Positions 52,820 through 64,000 of a DNA stretch of 64,000 nucleotides are shown piece by piece. The notes under the pieces were generated by a model. That model was not told the DNA's origin and did no database searches. It saw nothing but the letters and a program-made list of their open reading frames with translations. Numbering within the stretch: position 1 is the stretch's first letter; every line of letters starts with the position of its first letter. Position numbers and translations under genes: made by a program. Source of the DNA: Aureimonas populi (lineage in GTDB: Bacteria; Pseudomonadota; Alphaproteobacteria; Rhizobiales; Rhizobiaceae); the NCBI RefSeq assembly GCF_017815515.1, contig NZ_CP072611.1, forward strand, positions 3,534,001-3,598,000, read 5' to 3'.

Positions 52820-55800
52820 TTACTGCGCTTTGTAGGCCAGGAGCAGGTCCTTGGCGTCGATCTGGTCGCCCGCCTTCACGAAGACGGCCTCGATGATGCC
52901 GTCGCGCTCTGCGTGGAGGGCGGTCTCCATCTTCATGGCCTCGATGGACAGGAGGATATCGCCGGACCTTACCGCCTGGCCGGCCGAGACGGCGAGAGTG
53001 GAGACGACGCCGGGCATGGGCGCGCCGAGCTGGGTGGCGCTGCCGGCCTCGGCCTTGGCGCGCGACACGGAAGCGTCCGAGCGGGAGCGGTCGGGCACCT
53101 TGATGCGGCGCGGCTGGCCGTTCAGCTCGAAGAAGACGGTGCGCATCCCCTTCTCGTCCGTTTCACCGAGGCCGAGGCACCGCACGATCAGCGTCTTGCC
53201 GCGCTCGATCTCGATGCCGATCTCCTCCTCCGGGGCGATGCCGTAGAAATAGTTCATGGTGGGCAGCGCCGAGACCGGGCCGTAGCGCTCGCCGGCGGCG
53301 GCGAACTCGGTGAAGACCTTGGGATACATGAGGAAGGAGGCGAACTCCGCCTCGCTCACGGGGCGGCCGGCCCTCTCCTCCGCGCTCGCGCGCTCGGCCG
53401 AAAGATCGGCCTCGGGAATCAGCGAGCCGGGCCGCACGGTGATCGGCTCCTCACCCTTCAGCGCCTTGCGGCGCAGGCCCTCCGGCCACCCGCCCGCCGG
53501 CTGGCCGAGATCGCCCCGCAGCATGGAGACCACCGATTCGGGAAAGGCGATGTCCTTTTGCGGGTCCTCCACGTCGGCAGCGGAAAGGTCCTGCGCCACC
53601 ATCATCAGCGCCATGTCGCCCACCACCTTGGAGGAAGGCGTGACCTTGACGATATCGCCGAACATGGCGTTGGCATCCGCATAGGCCCTCGCCACCTCGT
53701 GCCAGCGTGCCTCCAGCCCCAGCGCGCGGGCCTGTTCCTTGAGGTTGGTGAACTGCCCGCCCGGCATCTCGTGCAGATAGACCTCGGAGGCCGGCCCCTT
53801 CAGGTCGCTCTCGAAGGCCCCGTATTGCGCGCGGGCGGCCTCCCAGTAGAAGGAGATGCGCCGGATCGCCTCGGCCGAAAGGCCGGGATCGCGCTCCGTG
53901 CCCTTCAGTGCCTCGGCGATGGAGCCGAGGCACGGCTGCGAGGTGTTGCCCGACAGCGCGTCCATGGCCGCGTCCACCGCGTCGACGCCCGCCTCCACCG
54001 CCGCCAGCACGGTCGCGGCCGCGATACCGCTCGTGTCGTGGGTGTGCAGGTGCACCGGAAGGCCCACCTCCTCGCGCAGGGTCTTGACCAGCACCCGCGC
54101 GGCCGCCGGCTTCAACAGCCCGGCCATGTCCTTCAGGCCCAGTATATGGGCGCCCGCCGCCTCCATCTCCCTGGCCAGCGCCACATAGTATTTGAGGTCG
54201 TATTTGGCGCGGGCGGGGTCCAGGAGGTCGCCCGTGTAGCAGATCGCGCCCTCGCAGAGCTTGCCCGCCTCCAGCACCGCGTCCATCGAGACGCGCATGT
54301 TCTCCACCCAGTTCAGGCAGTCGAAGACGCGGAAGAGGTCCACCCCGCCCATGGCCGCCTGCGCCACGAAGCGCTTGACCACATTGTCGGGATAGTTGGT
54401 GTAGCCGACGCCGTTGGAGCCGCGCAGCAGCATCTGGAGGAGGATGTTGGGCGCGCGCTCGCGGATCAGCGCGAGGCGCTCCCAGGGGTCTTCCGTCAGG
54501 AAGCGCATGGCGACGTCGAAGGTCGCCCCGCCCCAGCACTCGAGGGAGAGAAGCTGCGGCAGGCCGGTGGCGTAGCTCTGCGCCACGCCGGCGATGTCGT
54601 GCGTCCTCATGCGGGTGGCCAGCAGCGACTGGTGCCCGTCGCGCATGGTCGTGTCGGTGACGAGCACCTGCCGCTGCCCGCGCATCCACGCCGCGAAGCC
54701 GGCCGCGCCCAGCGCCTCGAGGCGCTGGCGCGAGCCGTCGGGCACCTCGCCGGGAAAGAGCGGCGCAAGGGGCTTGCGCAGGTCGGCCGGGGGTCGGGCC
54801 CGCCCCTTCGTCTCCGGATGGCCGTTCACGGTCACGTCCGCCAGATAGGTCAGGAGCTTGGTCGCGCGGTCGCGGCGGCGCACCTGCGCGAAGAGCTCGG
54901 GCGTCTCGTCTATGAACTTCGTGGTGTAGGTGAGATCGCGAAACTTCTCGTGCCCGATGATCGCCTCGAGGAAGGTCAGGTTCGTCGCCACCCCCCTTAT
55001 GCGGAACTCGCGCAGCGCCCGGTCCATGCGTGCCACCGCTTCCGCCGCGCTCGGCGCCCAGGCCGTCACCTTTTCCAGAAGCGGGTCGTAGAAGCGCGTG
55101 ATGACCGCGCCCGAATAGGCCGTGCCGCCGTCCAGCCGGATGCCGAATCCCGTCGCGCCCCGATAGGCGGTGATGCGCCCGTAATCGGGGATGAAATTGT
55201 GCTCCGGATCTTCCGTCGTGATGCGGCACTGGAGGGCGTGGCCGTTGAGGCGGATGTCCTCCTGCGCCGGCACGCCCGATTCCGGCGTGCCGATGGCATG
55301 GCCGTCGAGGATGTGGATCTGCGCCTTGACGATGTCGATGCCCGTCACCTCCTCGGTGACGGTGTGCTCCACCTGGATTCGCGGATTGACCTCGATGAAG
55401 TAGAAGGCGCCCGTGTCGGCGTCCATCAGGAACTCGACCGTCCCGGCCCCGACATAGGCCGTCGCCCGCGCGATCTTCAGCGCATGGCCCGCCAGCTCCG
55501 CACGCTGCTGCGCGTTCAGATAGGGCGCCGGCGCGCGCTCCACGACCTTCTGGTTGCGCCGCTGGATGGAGCAGTCGCGCTCGAAGAGATGGACGGCGTT
55601 TCCGTGGGTGTCGCCCAGCACCTGCACCTCGACATGGCGGGCGCGCTCGACCAGCTTCTCCAGATAGACCTCGTCCTTGCCGAAGGCGGCCTTGGCCTCG
55701 CGCCTGGCCTCTGTCACCTCGCGGGCGAGATCGGCCGGCTCGCGAATGGCGCGCATGCCGCGCCCGCCCCCGCCCCAACTCGCCTTCAGCATCACAGGAT

Positions 55801-56281
55801 AACCGACCGCCCCGGCCATCCGCGCCACCTCGCCCATGTCGTCCGGCAGGGGCTCGGTGGCGGGCACCACGGGCACGCCCAGCTCGACGGCCAGGTTGCG
55901 CGCCGCCACCTTGTTGCCGAGCCGGCGCATCGTCTCCGGGCTCGGGCCGATGAAGACGATGCCGGCCTCTGCGCAGGCTTCCGCGAACTCCGGGCTCTCG
56001 GACAGGAGGCCGTAGCCGGGATGGATCGCATCCGCCCCGGAGAGCCGCGCCACGCGCATGATCTCCTCGATCGACAGATAGCTTTCGATCGGCCCCATGT
56101 CCTTCGGCAGATGCGGGCCGCGCCCTACGGGCCAGCTCTCATCCGCCTTGAAGCGATGCAGGGCGAGCTTGTCCTCCTCCGCCCAGATGGCCACCGTCTT
56201 CAGGCCGAGCTCGTTCGCCGCCCGGAAGACGCGGATCGCGATCTCGGACCGGTTGGCGACGAGGATTTTGGAAATCGGCAT
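52820..56281 (-). CDS. pyc: Pyruvate carboxylase
   Basis: A 1153-residue single-chain biotin enzyme forming oxaloacetate from pyruvate and bicarbonate. In order: biotin carboxylase with ILVANRSEIAIRVFRAANE (5-23), GGGGRGMR ATP-grasp loop and EVNPRIQVEHTVTEEVTGID; carboxyltransferase from about 535 with DTTMRDGHQSLLATRMR and the metal/lysine region; and a C-terminal biotinyl domain with LSIEAMKMETAL (biotinyl Lys). ATG 56281 has GGGGAG seven bases upstream. Key anaplerotic enzyme; monocistronic by spacing. Confidence 0.97.
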   Translation of the reverse strand: MPISKILVANRSEIAIRVFRAANELGLKTVAIWAEEDKLALHRFKADESWPVGRGPHLPKDMGPIESYLSIEEIMRVARLSGADAIHPGYGLLSESPEFAEACAEAGIVFIGPSPETMRRLGNKVAARNLAVELGVPVVPATEPLPDDMGEVARMAGAVGYPVMLKASWGGGGRGMRAIREPADLAREVTEARREAKAAFGKDEVYLEKLVERARHVEVQVLGDTHGNAVHLFERDCSIQRRNQKVVERAPAPYLNAQQRAELAGHALKIARATAYVGAGTVEFLMDADTGAFYFIEVNPRIQVEHTVTEEVTGIDIVKAQIHILDGHAIGTPESGVPAQEDIRLNGHALQCRITTEDPEHNFIPDYGRITAYRGATGFGIRLDGGTAYSGAVITRFYDPLLEKVTAWAPSAAEAVARMDRALREFRIRGVATNLTFLEAIIGHEKFRDLTYTTKFIDETPELFAQVRRRDRATKLLTYLADVTVNGHPETKGRARPPADLRKPLAPLFPGEVPDGSRQRLEALGAAGFAAWMRGQRQVLVTDTTMRDGHQSLLATRMRTHDIAGVAQSYATGLPQLLSLECWGGATFDVAMRFLTEDPWERLALIRERAPNILLQMLLRGSNGVGYTNYPDNVVKRFVAQAAMGGVDLFRVFDCLNWVENMRVSMDAVLEAGKLCEGAICYTGDLLDPARAKYDLKYYVALAREMEAAGAHILGLKDMAGLLKPAAARVLVKTLREEVGLPVHLHTHDTSGIAAATVLAAVEAGVDAVDAAMDALSGNTSQPCLGSIAEALKGTERDPGLSAEAIRRISFYWEAARAQYGAFESDLKGPASEVYLHEMPGGQFTNLKEQARALGLEARWHEVARAYADANAMFGDIVKVTPSSKVVGDMALMMVAQDLSAADVEDPQKDIAFPESVVSMLRGDLGQPAGGWPEGLRRKALKGEEPITVRPGSLIPEADLSAERASAEERAGRPVSEAEFASFLMYPKVFTEFAAAGERYGPVSALPTMNYFYGIAPEEEIGIEIERGKTLIVRCLGLGETDEKGMRTVFFELNGQPRRIKVPDRSRSDASVSRAKAEAGSATQLGAPMPGVVSTLAVSAGQAVRSGDILLSIEAMKMETALHAERDGIIEAVFVKAGDQIDAKDLLLAYKAQ

Positions 56282-56363
56282 GCACTGCTCCCCCCAAAGC
56301 CGTTCACGCCGCAACTATAGGGCGCGGATGCGAGTTTGTGCAATGCAGCATAAATGCGCGGCG

Positions 56364-56759
56364 TCAGAGGAAGCGGCCGCCCCTTTGCAGCACCTCGATG
56401 CGGTAACCGTCCGGGTCTTCCACGAAGAAGAATCGGGCCAGCAGGCCGCTGGGATGGGACAGCTCCTTCACGCCGCCCGGCTTCAGCCCCTCCTGCGTGA
56501 ATCGCCGGTGCTCGGCCTCCAGATCCTTCACCGAAACAGCGAGATGGCCATAGCCGTCGCCCAGATCGTAGGCGCTATCGCGCCCGGCATTCACCGTCAG
56601 CTCCAGCTCGAAACCGGTCTCGGCATTGGAGAGGTAGATCAGCGTGAAACCGTCGAAGGCGAGGCGCTCGGCCACCGTCAGGCCGAACGCCTTCTCGTAG
56701 AAGGAGAGCGAGCGCGCTTCCTCGCGCACGCGGATCATGGAATGGATGAGCTTGGCCAA
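56364..56759 (-). CDS. gloA: Lactoylglutathione lyase (glyoxalase I)
   Basis: A 131-residue VOC-fold metalloenzyme isomerising the methylglyoxal-glutathione adduct. Metal ligands are His6 (KLIHSMIRV), Glu in FELELTVN, His in GYGHLAVSV and Glu in YRIEVLQ, all in place. The start is taken as TTG 56759, with GGGGGT upstream, since it keeps the conserved N-terminus and His6; the first ATG (56738) would lose that ligand. It follows treY by 29 bases and may be the last gene of the trehalose operon. Confidence 0.88.
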   Translation of the reverse strand: MAKLIHSMIRVREEARSLSFYEKAFGLTVAERLAFDGFTLIYLSNAETGFELELTVNAGRDSAYDLGDGYGHLAVSVKDLEAEHRRFTQEGLKPGGVKELSHPSGLLARFFFVEDPDGYRIEVLQRGGRFL

Positions 56760-56788
56760 ATCGCGACCCCCGGATGGTTCGTGGTTCC

Positions 56789-59494
56789 TCAGGGCGCTGT
56801 CAGCAGCGCCATGGGGAAGGTGCCCAGAACCGTGCGGAGCGCAAGGCTTTCGCCGCCCGCATGGCCCGGCCCGCCCAGCACGTCGGAGAAGGCGAGGCCG
56901 GAGAGCTCGGCCGGCAGGCGAACCGTCGAATCCGCCCACACCTCGGCGGAAGGCGTCGCGTCCGTTCCGCCGCCCAGAAGGGCGTGCGCCAGGCGCGGCG
57001 CAAGCACCACCGCCGCCCGGCCCTCGCTATCCGTGCGCGCGAAGGCGACGATATGGGCGGCTTTTTCTCCCACCACCTCCAGCGGCCGGTAGGCGCCCCT
57101 GGAATAGAGCGCGGGCGCCCCCGCCCTCGCCTGAAGGCCCGCCAGAGTCAGCTTGGCCTTCACGCGGCCGTCGCGCCAGTCCCGGCCGGCGAGGCCGAGC
57201 GGCACACCGTCATCCAGCGCGGCGAGGCGCGGGGCCGTGTCGCTCTTGCGGCGATTGTCCGGGTCCACGAGCGAATTGTCGTAGAACTCTGTGCCCTGGT
57301 AGATGTCGGGCACGCCCGGCGCGGCCAGCTTCAGGAGCGTCTGCGACAGCGATGTGAGCGCGCCCGCCGCGACGAAGGGCTGCGCGGCCTGCCAGAACCC
57401 GGCCAGGAACCCGCCGGACGCCTCCCGCGACATGGCGGCCTGCACGAAATCGCGCAGGGCGCTTTCATACGGCTCGTTGGGGGCGGTCCAGGAGGTGTGC
57501 TTCTTCGCCTCGCGCACCGCCTTTTCCATGAAGGTGACGAGGCGCTCCGAGATCGAGGCCCGCGCCGCGTCGTCCGCGGGGTCGAAGTCGGCCGGCAGCA
57601 CGCCGAGGAGCGACTGGTAGAAGCCCCATTCCGTCGCCGGGTCCGGGGAGAGCAGTCCGTCCGGCCCGATCTTGCGGAAGGGCGCGAGCGCCTCGGCGGC
57701 CCCGGCCACGATCCGCGCCCAAGCCTCGGGCGCCTCGCTGAGCGTATAGAGCCGGGCGCGCGCGTCCTCCCCGCGCTTGGTGTCGTGGGTCGAGGAGGCC
57801 GTCAGCCCCTCGGGCTGGTCCTGAAGCCGGATCTCCATGGCCTCGTGAAAGGCCGAGACGTCGGCGCCGTAATGGTCCGGCTCGCCGCCCACCTCGTTCA
57901 GCGCGATGAGGCGGTTGTAGCGGTAGAAGACCGTGTCCTCCACGGCCTTGGCCATTACGGCACCGGTGGTCTGCTGGAAGCGCCGTGTGAAATCCAGCGC
58001 GCCGGACACCTCGCGCCCCTCCTCGAAATCGAGCTTCAGGAGCCGCCCGACGAAGGCCACCGGCTCCTCCGCCTCCACCTCGCGCCGCGACTGCGCCAGC
58101 TCCACCGCGTCGTCGATGATCTCGATATCCTTGGAGGGCACGCCGTCCACGCCCACATAGGTGCGGTAGACCGGCAGCGCGGTGGCCACCTCCACGATGG
58201 AGCGGGACATGGCGTCGCGGCCGAAATCGCGCGTGTCGAGCCCGCCGGCCGCCACGCTCAGCGCAAGATCGGTCAGCACGGCGAGCTCGCCGGCAAGGTT
58301 GTGGCCGAGAATGTAGCGCTTCTGGTCGGCCACCATGGCGCGCACATCCTCGGTGCCGCCGATGAAGCCCTCATAGGCCTTCGTCATCTCCACCTCGCGC
58401 GCGGCGTCCGTGTAAAGGCCGGCGAGCGCGGTGATGAATTCGTAGCCGGTGGTTCCCTCCACCTTCCATGAGGCGCGGATGCGCTCGGGGCCGGTGAGAA
58501 TCTTCTCCACATGGATGAAGGGGTTGGCGCGCACGGCGTTGAAGGCCTGCCGCAGGTCGAGAAGATAGTTCTTCGGGTCGGCCACCCCGTCCACATGGTC
58601 GATGCGGATGCCGTCGAGGCGCCCGTCGCGCGCAAGGCGCAGGACGGTGCGGTGGCTGTCGCGAAACACCCGGCGCATCTCCTGCCGCACGCCGATCAGC
58701 TCCGCGATCTCGAAGAAACGGCGATAGGAGAGCTTTTCGCGCGCCAGCCGCCACCAGGCGAGCCGCCAGCCCTGCGCCTCGTGCAGCGCGTGGAGGCAGG
58801 AATGATCGGCGTTGATCCCCTTCACGGCCTTCTTCAGCGCCGCCTCGAAGCCGGGCGCGGCGAGATGCTCCTCGAATCGCTCGGAAAGGTCGTCCCCGTC
58901 GGCCGGATCGGCGGCGGAGAAGCGGCGTACCAGCCGGTCGCGCTCCTCATGATCGAGAAAGCCGAAAATGTGGGACAGGGTGCGCGGGTCGATGGGCAGG
59001 GTATAGCCGGCCGCGTCGAAGCGAAGCTCGCGCCGCGCCTCGTCGAAAAGGACGGAAAGGTCGCCGTCCTTCAGAGCTTCGCCGTAAGGCTTGCCGAGAA
59101 TGGGGATGAGGATCTTCTCCGCCTCCCAGGAGATGTCGAAGGTCTGGGCGTAGCGCGAGTCCGCCCCCCAGCGCAGCACGTCCTCCCACCATTTGTTGCG
59201 CGGCGAGACACCCATGTGGTTGGGCACGAAGTCGATGGTGAGGCCCAACCCGGCCGCGCGCAGCGCATCCGAAAGGGCGATGAACCCCTCCTGTCCGCCC
59301 AGCTCGGCCTCGAACTCGTTGTAGTCGGTCACGTCGTAACCGTGGGTGGACCCCTCGGAGGCCGAGAAGACCGGCGAGGCGTAGAGATGGCTGATCCCGA
59401 GCCGGCGCAGATACGGGATGAGCTGCTGCGCCTCGCCGAAACCCGTCCCTTCGCGGAACTGGAGCCGGTAGGTCGCGACGAGCGGGCGTGTCAT
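56789..59494 (-). CDS. treY: Maltooligosyl trehalose synthase
   Basis: A 901-residue GH13 enzyme converting the reducing end of maltodextrins to a trehalosyl unit. TYRLQFREGTGFGEAQQLIPYL, YASPVFSASEGSTHGYDVTDYNEFE, LTIDFVPNHMG, GIRIDHVDGVADP (nucleophile Asp region) and STHDTKRGEDARARLYTLSE are TreY hallmarks. Its ATG directly follows the malQ stop (TGAATG), so translation is coupled. The product is hydrolysed by TreZ to free trehalose, an osmo- and desiccation protectant. Confidence 0.96.
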   Translation of the reverse strand: MTRPLVATYRLQFREGTGFGEAQQLIPYLRRLGISHLYASPVFSASEGSTHGYDVTDYNEFEAELGGQEGFIALSDALRAAGLGLTIDFVPNHMGVSPRNKWWEDVLRWGADSRYAQTFDISWEAEKILIPILGKPYGEALKDGDLSVLFDEARRELRFDAAGYTLPIDPRTLSHIFGFLDHEERDRLVRRFSAADPADGDDLSERFEEHLAAPGFEAALKKAVKGINADHSCLHALHEAQGWRLAWWRLAREKLSYRRFFEIAELIGVRQEMRRVFRDSHRTVLRLARDGRLDGIRIDHVDGVADPKNYLLDLRQAFNAVRANPFIHVEKILTGPERIRASWKVEGTTGYEFITALAGLYTDAAREVEMTKAYEGFIGGTEDVRAMVADQKRYILGHNLAGELAVLTDLALSVAAGGLDTRDFGRDAMSRSIVEVATALPVYRTYVGVDGVPSKDIEIIDDAVELAQSRREVEAEEPVAFVGRLLKLDFEEGREVSGALDFTRRFQQTTGAVMAKAVEDTVFYRYNRLIALNEVGGEPDHYGADVSAFHEAMEIRLQDQPEGLTASSTHDTKRGEDARARLYTLSEAPEAWARIVAGAAEALAPFRKIGPDGLLSPDPATEWGFYQSLLGVLPADFDPADDAARASISERLVTFMEKAVREAKKHTSWTAPNEPYESALRDFVQAAMSREASGGFLAGFWQAAQPFVAAGALTSLSQTLLKLAAPGVPDIYQGTEFYDNSLVDPDNRRKSDTAPRLAALDDGVPLGLAGRDWRDGRVKAKLTLAGLQARAGAPALYSRGAYRPLEVVGEKAAHIVAFARTDSEGRAAVVLAPRLAHALLGGGTDATPSAEVWADSTVRLPAELSGLAFSDVLGGPGHAGGESLALRTVLGTFPMALLTAP

Positions 59495-61310
59495 TCAGCT
59501 CTCCGGCCTCTCCTCGCGCAGCGCGCGGGCAATCGTCTGGAAGCGCGCATCGGCCTCGATCTCCTCCAGCGGAAGCTCGCAGCGAATGCGCCAGTTGGGA
59601 TACTCGTCCATCGTGCCCGGCAGGTTCGGCTGGCGGCGGGCTCCGATCATGTCGTCGAGCTGCACGGCGAAGAGCAGCGAACGCGCGCGCGCACCGTAGC
59701 GGTGGACGGCCGCCGCCAGCTCCGCCGTCATCTTGCCGGCGTCCGCCGAGATGCCCTGCGGCAGCAATCCCTCGCGCGCGAGGGCGGAGAGAAGCGCCTT
59801 GCGGTCGCCCCTGCGCTCCTCGCGCTCGCGGGCCGTGGACGCCTCGTCCTGCCGCCCCGCCTGCGCCCGAAGCTCGACATCCGTGCCGGCCCACCAGCCC
59901 GACAGGGTAGCGAGGTCGTGCGTGGAGACGCAGGCCAGCGCGAGTTCCGGATAGGCCGAAGGGGCCACGAAGCCCTCGCCCGCCGTGCGCTCGAAATAGA
60001 GGACGCGGTAGGACAGGATGTTGGCCTCGTGCGCCTGCGGCCGGAAACCGTCCGGCACCGTGCCGAGGTCCTCCCCGATGACGAGGCACCGGCTCTCGTC
60101 GGAAACGTCCGCCACCGTGTCGATCATGGCACCCAGCGGGTAGCGGACATAGCCGCCGTCGCGCGATTCATGCCCCTGCGGAATCCACCACAGGCGCGCC
60201 AGCCCCATGGCGTGGTCGATGCGGATGGCGCCGGCATGTTTCATGATGGCGCGATAGGCTTCCGCCAAGGGCCGGTAGCCGCGCTGGGCCAGCGCATCGG
60301 GCGAGAGCGGCGCAAGGCCCCAATCCTGCCCGCCGGCGTTGAACAGGTCCGGCGGCGCGCCGACGCGCGCCTGCGGCACCGCAAGCTGCGGATCGGCCCA
60401 GGTGTCGGCGCCGTCCGGCGCGACGCCCACGGCGAAGTCGAGATAGAGGCCGACGCGCATCCCCGCCGCCCGGGCGCGGGCCTGCGCCTCGCCGAGCTGG
60501 CGGTCCGCGACGAACTGGAGCCACTGGTGGAAGGTGATCTCGTCCTCGTTGTCGCGCGCGAAACGCCCCGCCTCGCCGCCGGACAGATGGTGCATCTCCT
60601 GCGACCATTCATGCCAGCCCGCATGGCGCCCCGCCTCCACCTCCATGGCCGAGATCGCCTCGAACAGCGTGAACTCGCGCAGCGCCTTCCCGCCCGAAAC
60701 GCGAAAGGCGTCGAAGGCCGCATCGTGCGTGCTTTCCTCGAACAGCGCGCGCAGGAGCGTCCGCTTCAGGCGCCCCACGGCCGGATAATCCACCAGATCG
60801 CCGTCCAGCGTCTCGAACAGGCTGGGCTCCTTCGCGCGCAGCGCCTCGATGGCCTCCGGCCCGCCGGGCAGCCGGTCCACGGCGATGTAGAGCGGGTTCA
60901 GGAACCGGCGCGTGGAGGGGGAATAGGGGCTGCAGCGAGCGGGATCGGCCAGGAACAGCGCATGGAGCGGGCTGACGCCAAGAAACGAAGCGCCGCCCCG
61001 TGCGGCGATCTCGGCCAGCCGCGCCAGATCCTCGAAATCGCCGAGCCCGAGGCTGCGCCGGGAGCGAAGGGCATAGAGCTGGCAGGCCACGCCCCAGACG
61101 CGGTGCGCGGCAAGCCAGTCGGGCATGTGGCAGGCGCGTGTCGCCTTATGCTGCGCCCCCTCGAAATGCCCGGCCTCGCCGGATGCCGGATCGACCTTCA
61201 GGATGCGCAGCAGCGCTTCCTTGGCGTGGTCGGGAATTCGCGCCTCCTCCCCCTGCTCGGTGATGTAGCGGGTCTGGATGCCGTGGCTCGCCGCCAGATC
61301 GTCGAGCCAC

Positions 61311-61318
<8 letters not shown>
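59495..61318 (-). CDS. malQ: 4-alpha-glucanotransferase
   Basis: A 607-residue GH77 enzyme transferring glucan segments between maltodextrins. SFLGVSPLHALFLADP, GLYLDFAVGVAPDGADTW, AIRIDHAMGLARLWWIPQG (nucleophile Asp), EDLGTVPDGF (acid/base Glu) and STHDLATLSGWW are intact. It likely lengthens short maltodextrins into substrates for TreY. It is sandwiched between treZ (eight-base overlap) and treY (zero spacing), all on one transcript. Length is slightly under the roughly 690-residue E. coli form, near other proteobacterial forms. Confidence 0.94.
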
Positions 61319-63179
<1,861 letters not shown>

Positions 63180-63333
63180 TGTCAGATTGTCCCTTCGCGG
63201 CCGTGGCCGCCATGGCCCGTGCCTTTCCGTCTCTCGCCCCGCTGCTGCGGCGCGAACCCCTCATGTCCACATGGAGCACCGGCCGCCCTTGGGCAGGGGG
63301 AGGCTTCGGCCCTTCATCCTCGCCCGGCCAGCG

Positions 63334-64000
63334 TCAGGCCGGCAGCGCCGTGGAGGGCTGCTGGTCCTTGGCTAGGTCCTCGCTCACCCCCTGCTTGGCC
63401 GCATGGCCGACGCGCCCGTGGACGAGGTCGTGGATGAAGGCGAGCTTGCCGACGACGATGGGCGAGAGGACGAACGGATAGACGTCCTGCAACCCCATCG
63501 AGCGGTTCAGAGAGTTGAGCGCGCCCGACAGGGCGGTCCAGGCTTCCGCGATCTCCTCGATCCGGGTGGAGTCGTCGTAGACCTTGAAGTCGAGATCGGT
63601 GGTGAGGATGCCCTCGCGGTCGAGGCGCGGTTGCAGGGTGATGCCCCAGGCGCCGCCCGTTTCCAGCGAATCGACGATGTGCAGGTAGTGCGCCCATGTC
63701 TCGGCGAAATCCTCCCATGCATGGGCGCCGGAATAGGCGGAGACGTATTCCTCCTGCCAGTTGGGCCTGGGTCCGTTGGCGTAATGGCGCTGGAGCGCCT
63801 CGCCGTAATCCTCCTCGTCATTGCCGAACACGGCGCGGCATTCCTCCAACGCCCCGCCGTCGCGCACCAGCCGGTCCCAGTACCAGTGGCCGATCTCGTG
63901 GCGGAAATGGCCGAGCAGCGTGCGATAGGGCTCGCCCATGGAGGTGCGGCGCTTCTCGCGCTCGGCGTCGTCCGCCTCCACCAGCGCGATGGTGATGTGG
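63334..64000 (-). CDS. Putative zinc-binding metallopeptidase-like protein (partial, COG4307 type)
   Basis: About 222 codons are inside the window; the frame continues past the right edge without a clear start (a GTG at 63981 is internal to the family pattern HITIALVEADDAEREKRR). The zincin-like motif FRHEIGHWYWDRLV (HExxH) and EDFAETWAHYLHIVDSLETA-type block DFAETWAHYLHIVD are visible. Family members usually have an N-terminal zinc ribbon, which would lie outside. Proteolytic activity is not proven. It precedes treZ by 154 bases on the same strand. Confidence 0.78.
   Translation of the reverse strand, partial: HITIALVEADDAEREKRRTSMGEPYRTLLGHFRHEIGHWYWDRLVRDGGALEECRAVFGNDEEDYGEALQRHYANGPRPNWQEEYVSAYSGAHAWEDFAETWAHYLHIVDSLETGGAWGITLQPRLDREGILTTDLDFKVYDDSTRIEEIAEAWTALSGALNSLNRSMGLQDVYPFVLSPIVVGKLAFIHDLVHGRVGHAAKQGVSEDLAKDQQPSTALPA

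Noticed and set aside
52790..56320. A 1176-codon open frame on the plus strand opposite pyruvate carboxylase
   Set aside because: It mirrors a well-conserved gene; the sequence is His/Arg/Gly-rich without domains. Long antisense frames are expected at this GC content.

Overview
The window is a GC-rich chromosome segment with dense, well-coded genes and no sign of plasmid, phage or insertion-sequence content. The gene set (RpoH2-type heat-shock sigma factor with a GGAAC-N16-CGTT promoter, CarD, 7Fe ferredoxin, PhaR/PhbAB, Suv3-like helicase plus S4 protein, DUF2585, DUF427, DUF3309, S21 starting with TTG) points to an alphaproteobacterium of the Hyphomicrobiales. The zeaxanthin-glucoside carotenoid locus and caa3-type oxidase would suit a yellow-pigmented, aerobic Aurantimonadaceae-like strain; the family name is an inference from memory, not a search result.

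Layout. 1-6.2 kb: an ABC substrate-binding protein (partial), an alpha/beta hydrolase, a Clp-fold membrane protease paired with an unknown multi-pass coiled protein, a GntR regulator, an MFS transporter and a small secreted protein. 6.2-11.2 kb: glycine-betaine synthesis (betA, and betI and betB joined in one reading frame) divergent from a choline-binding protein gene, with two matching inverted repeats between them. 11.2-16.6 kb: a cytochrome c oxidase cluster (CtaG, CopD-like, CoxB, CoxI-III fusion, a small membrane protein) with one opposing DUF2231 gene. 16.7-24.8 kb: murQ, an MhqO/MhqD-like pair, an MltB-type transglycosylase with a degenerate SGNH protein, gltD and threonine aldolase. 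24.9-32.3 kb: carotenoid locus (fni; crtE-crtZ; crtX-crtY-crtI-crtB). 32.4-40.6 kb: small conserved proteins, tRNA-Arg(CCT), rpsU, cspA, an M48 lipoprotein, rpoH2, carD, fdxA and an S4 protein. 40.6-47.5 kb: Suv3-like helicase, phbB-phbA, phaR, rpmF. 47.7-52.8 kb: mtgA, ispA, a lytic transglycosylase, ispG, DUF3309 and an FNT channel. 52.8-64 kb: pyruvate carboxylase, glyoxalase I, the treZ-malQ-treY trehalose operon and a partial zinc-metallopeptidase-like gene.

How it fits together. Isoprenoid supply (ispG, fni, ispA) feeds crtE-crtB-crtI-crtY-crtZ-crtX to make glycosylated zeaxanthin. Betaine from choline and trehalose from maltodextrins are two independent compatible-solute routes. A general-stress promoter before rpoH2 links stress signalling to the heat-shock sigma factor. 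I see no clearly undescribed defence-type or mobile system. The least explained modules are the Clp-fold protease/coiled membrane protein pair (1455-3592), the MltB/degenerate-SGNH pair (19458-22048) and the BetI-BetB continuous frame (7880-10000). Only sequence reading was done; family calls rest on motif recognition.
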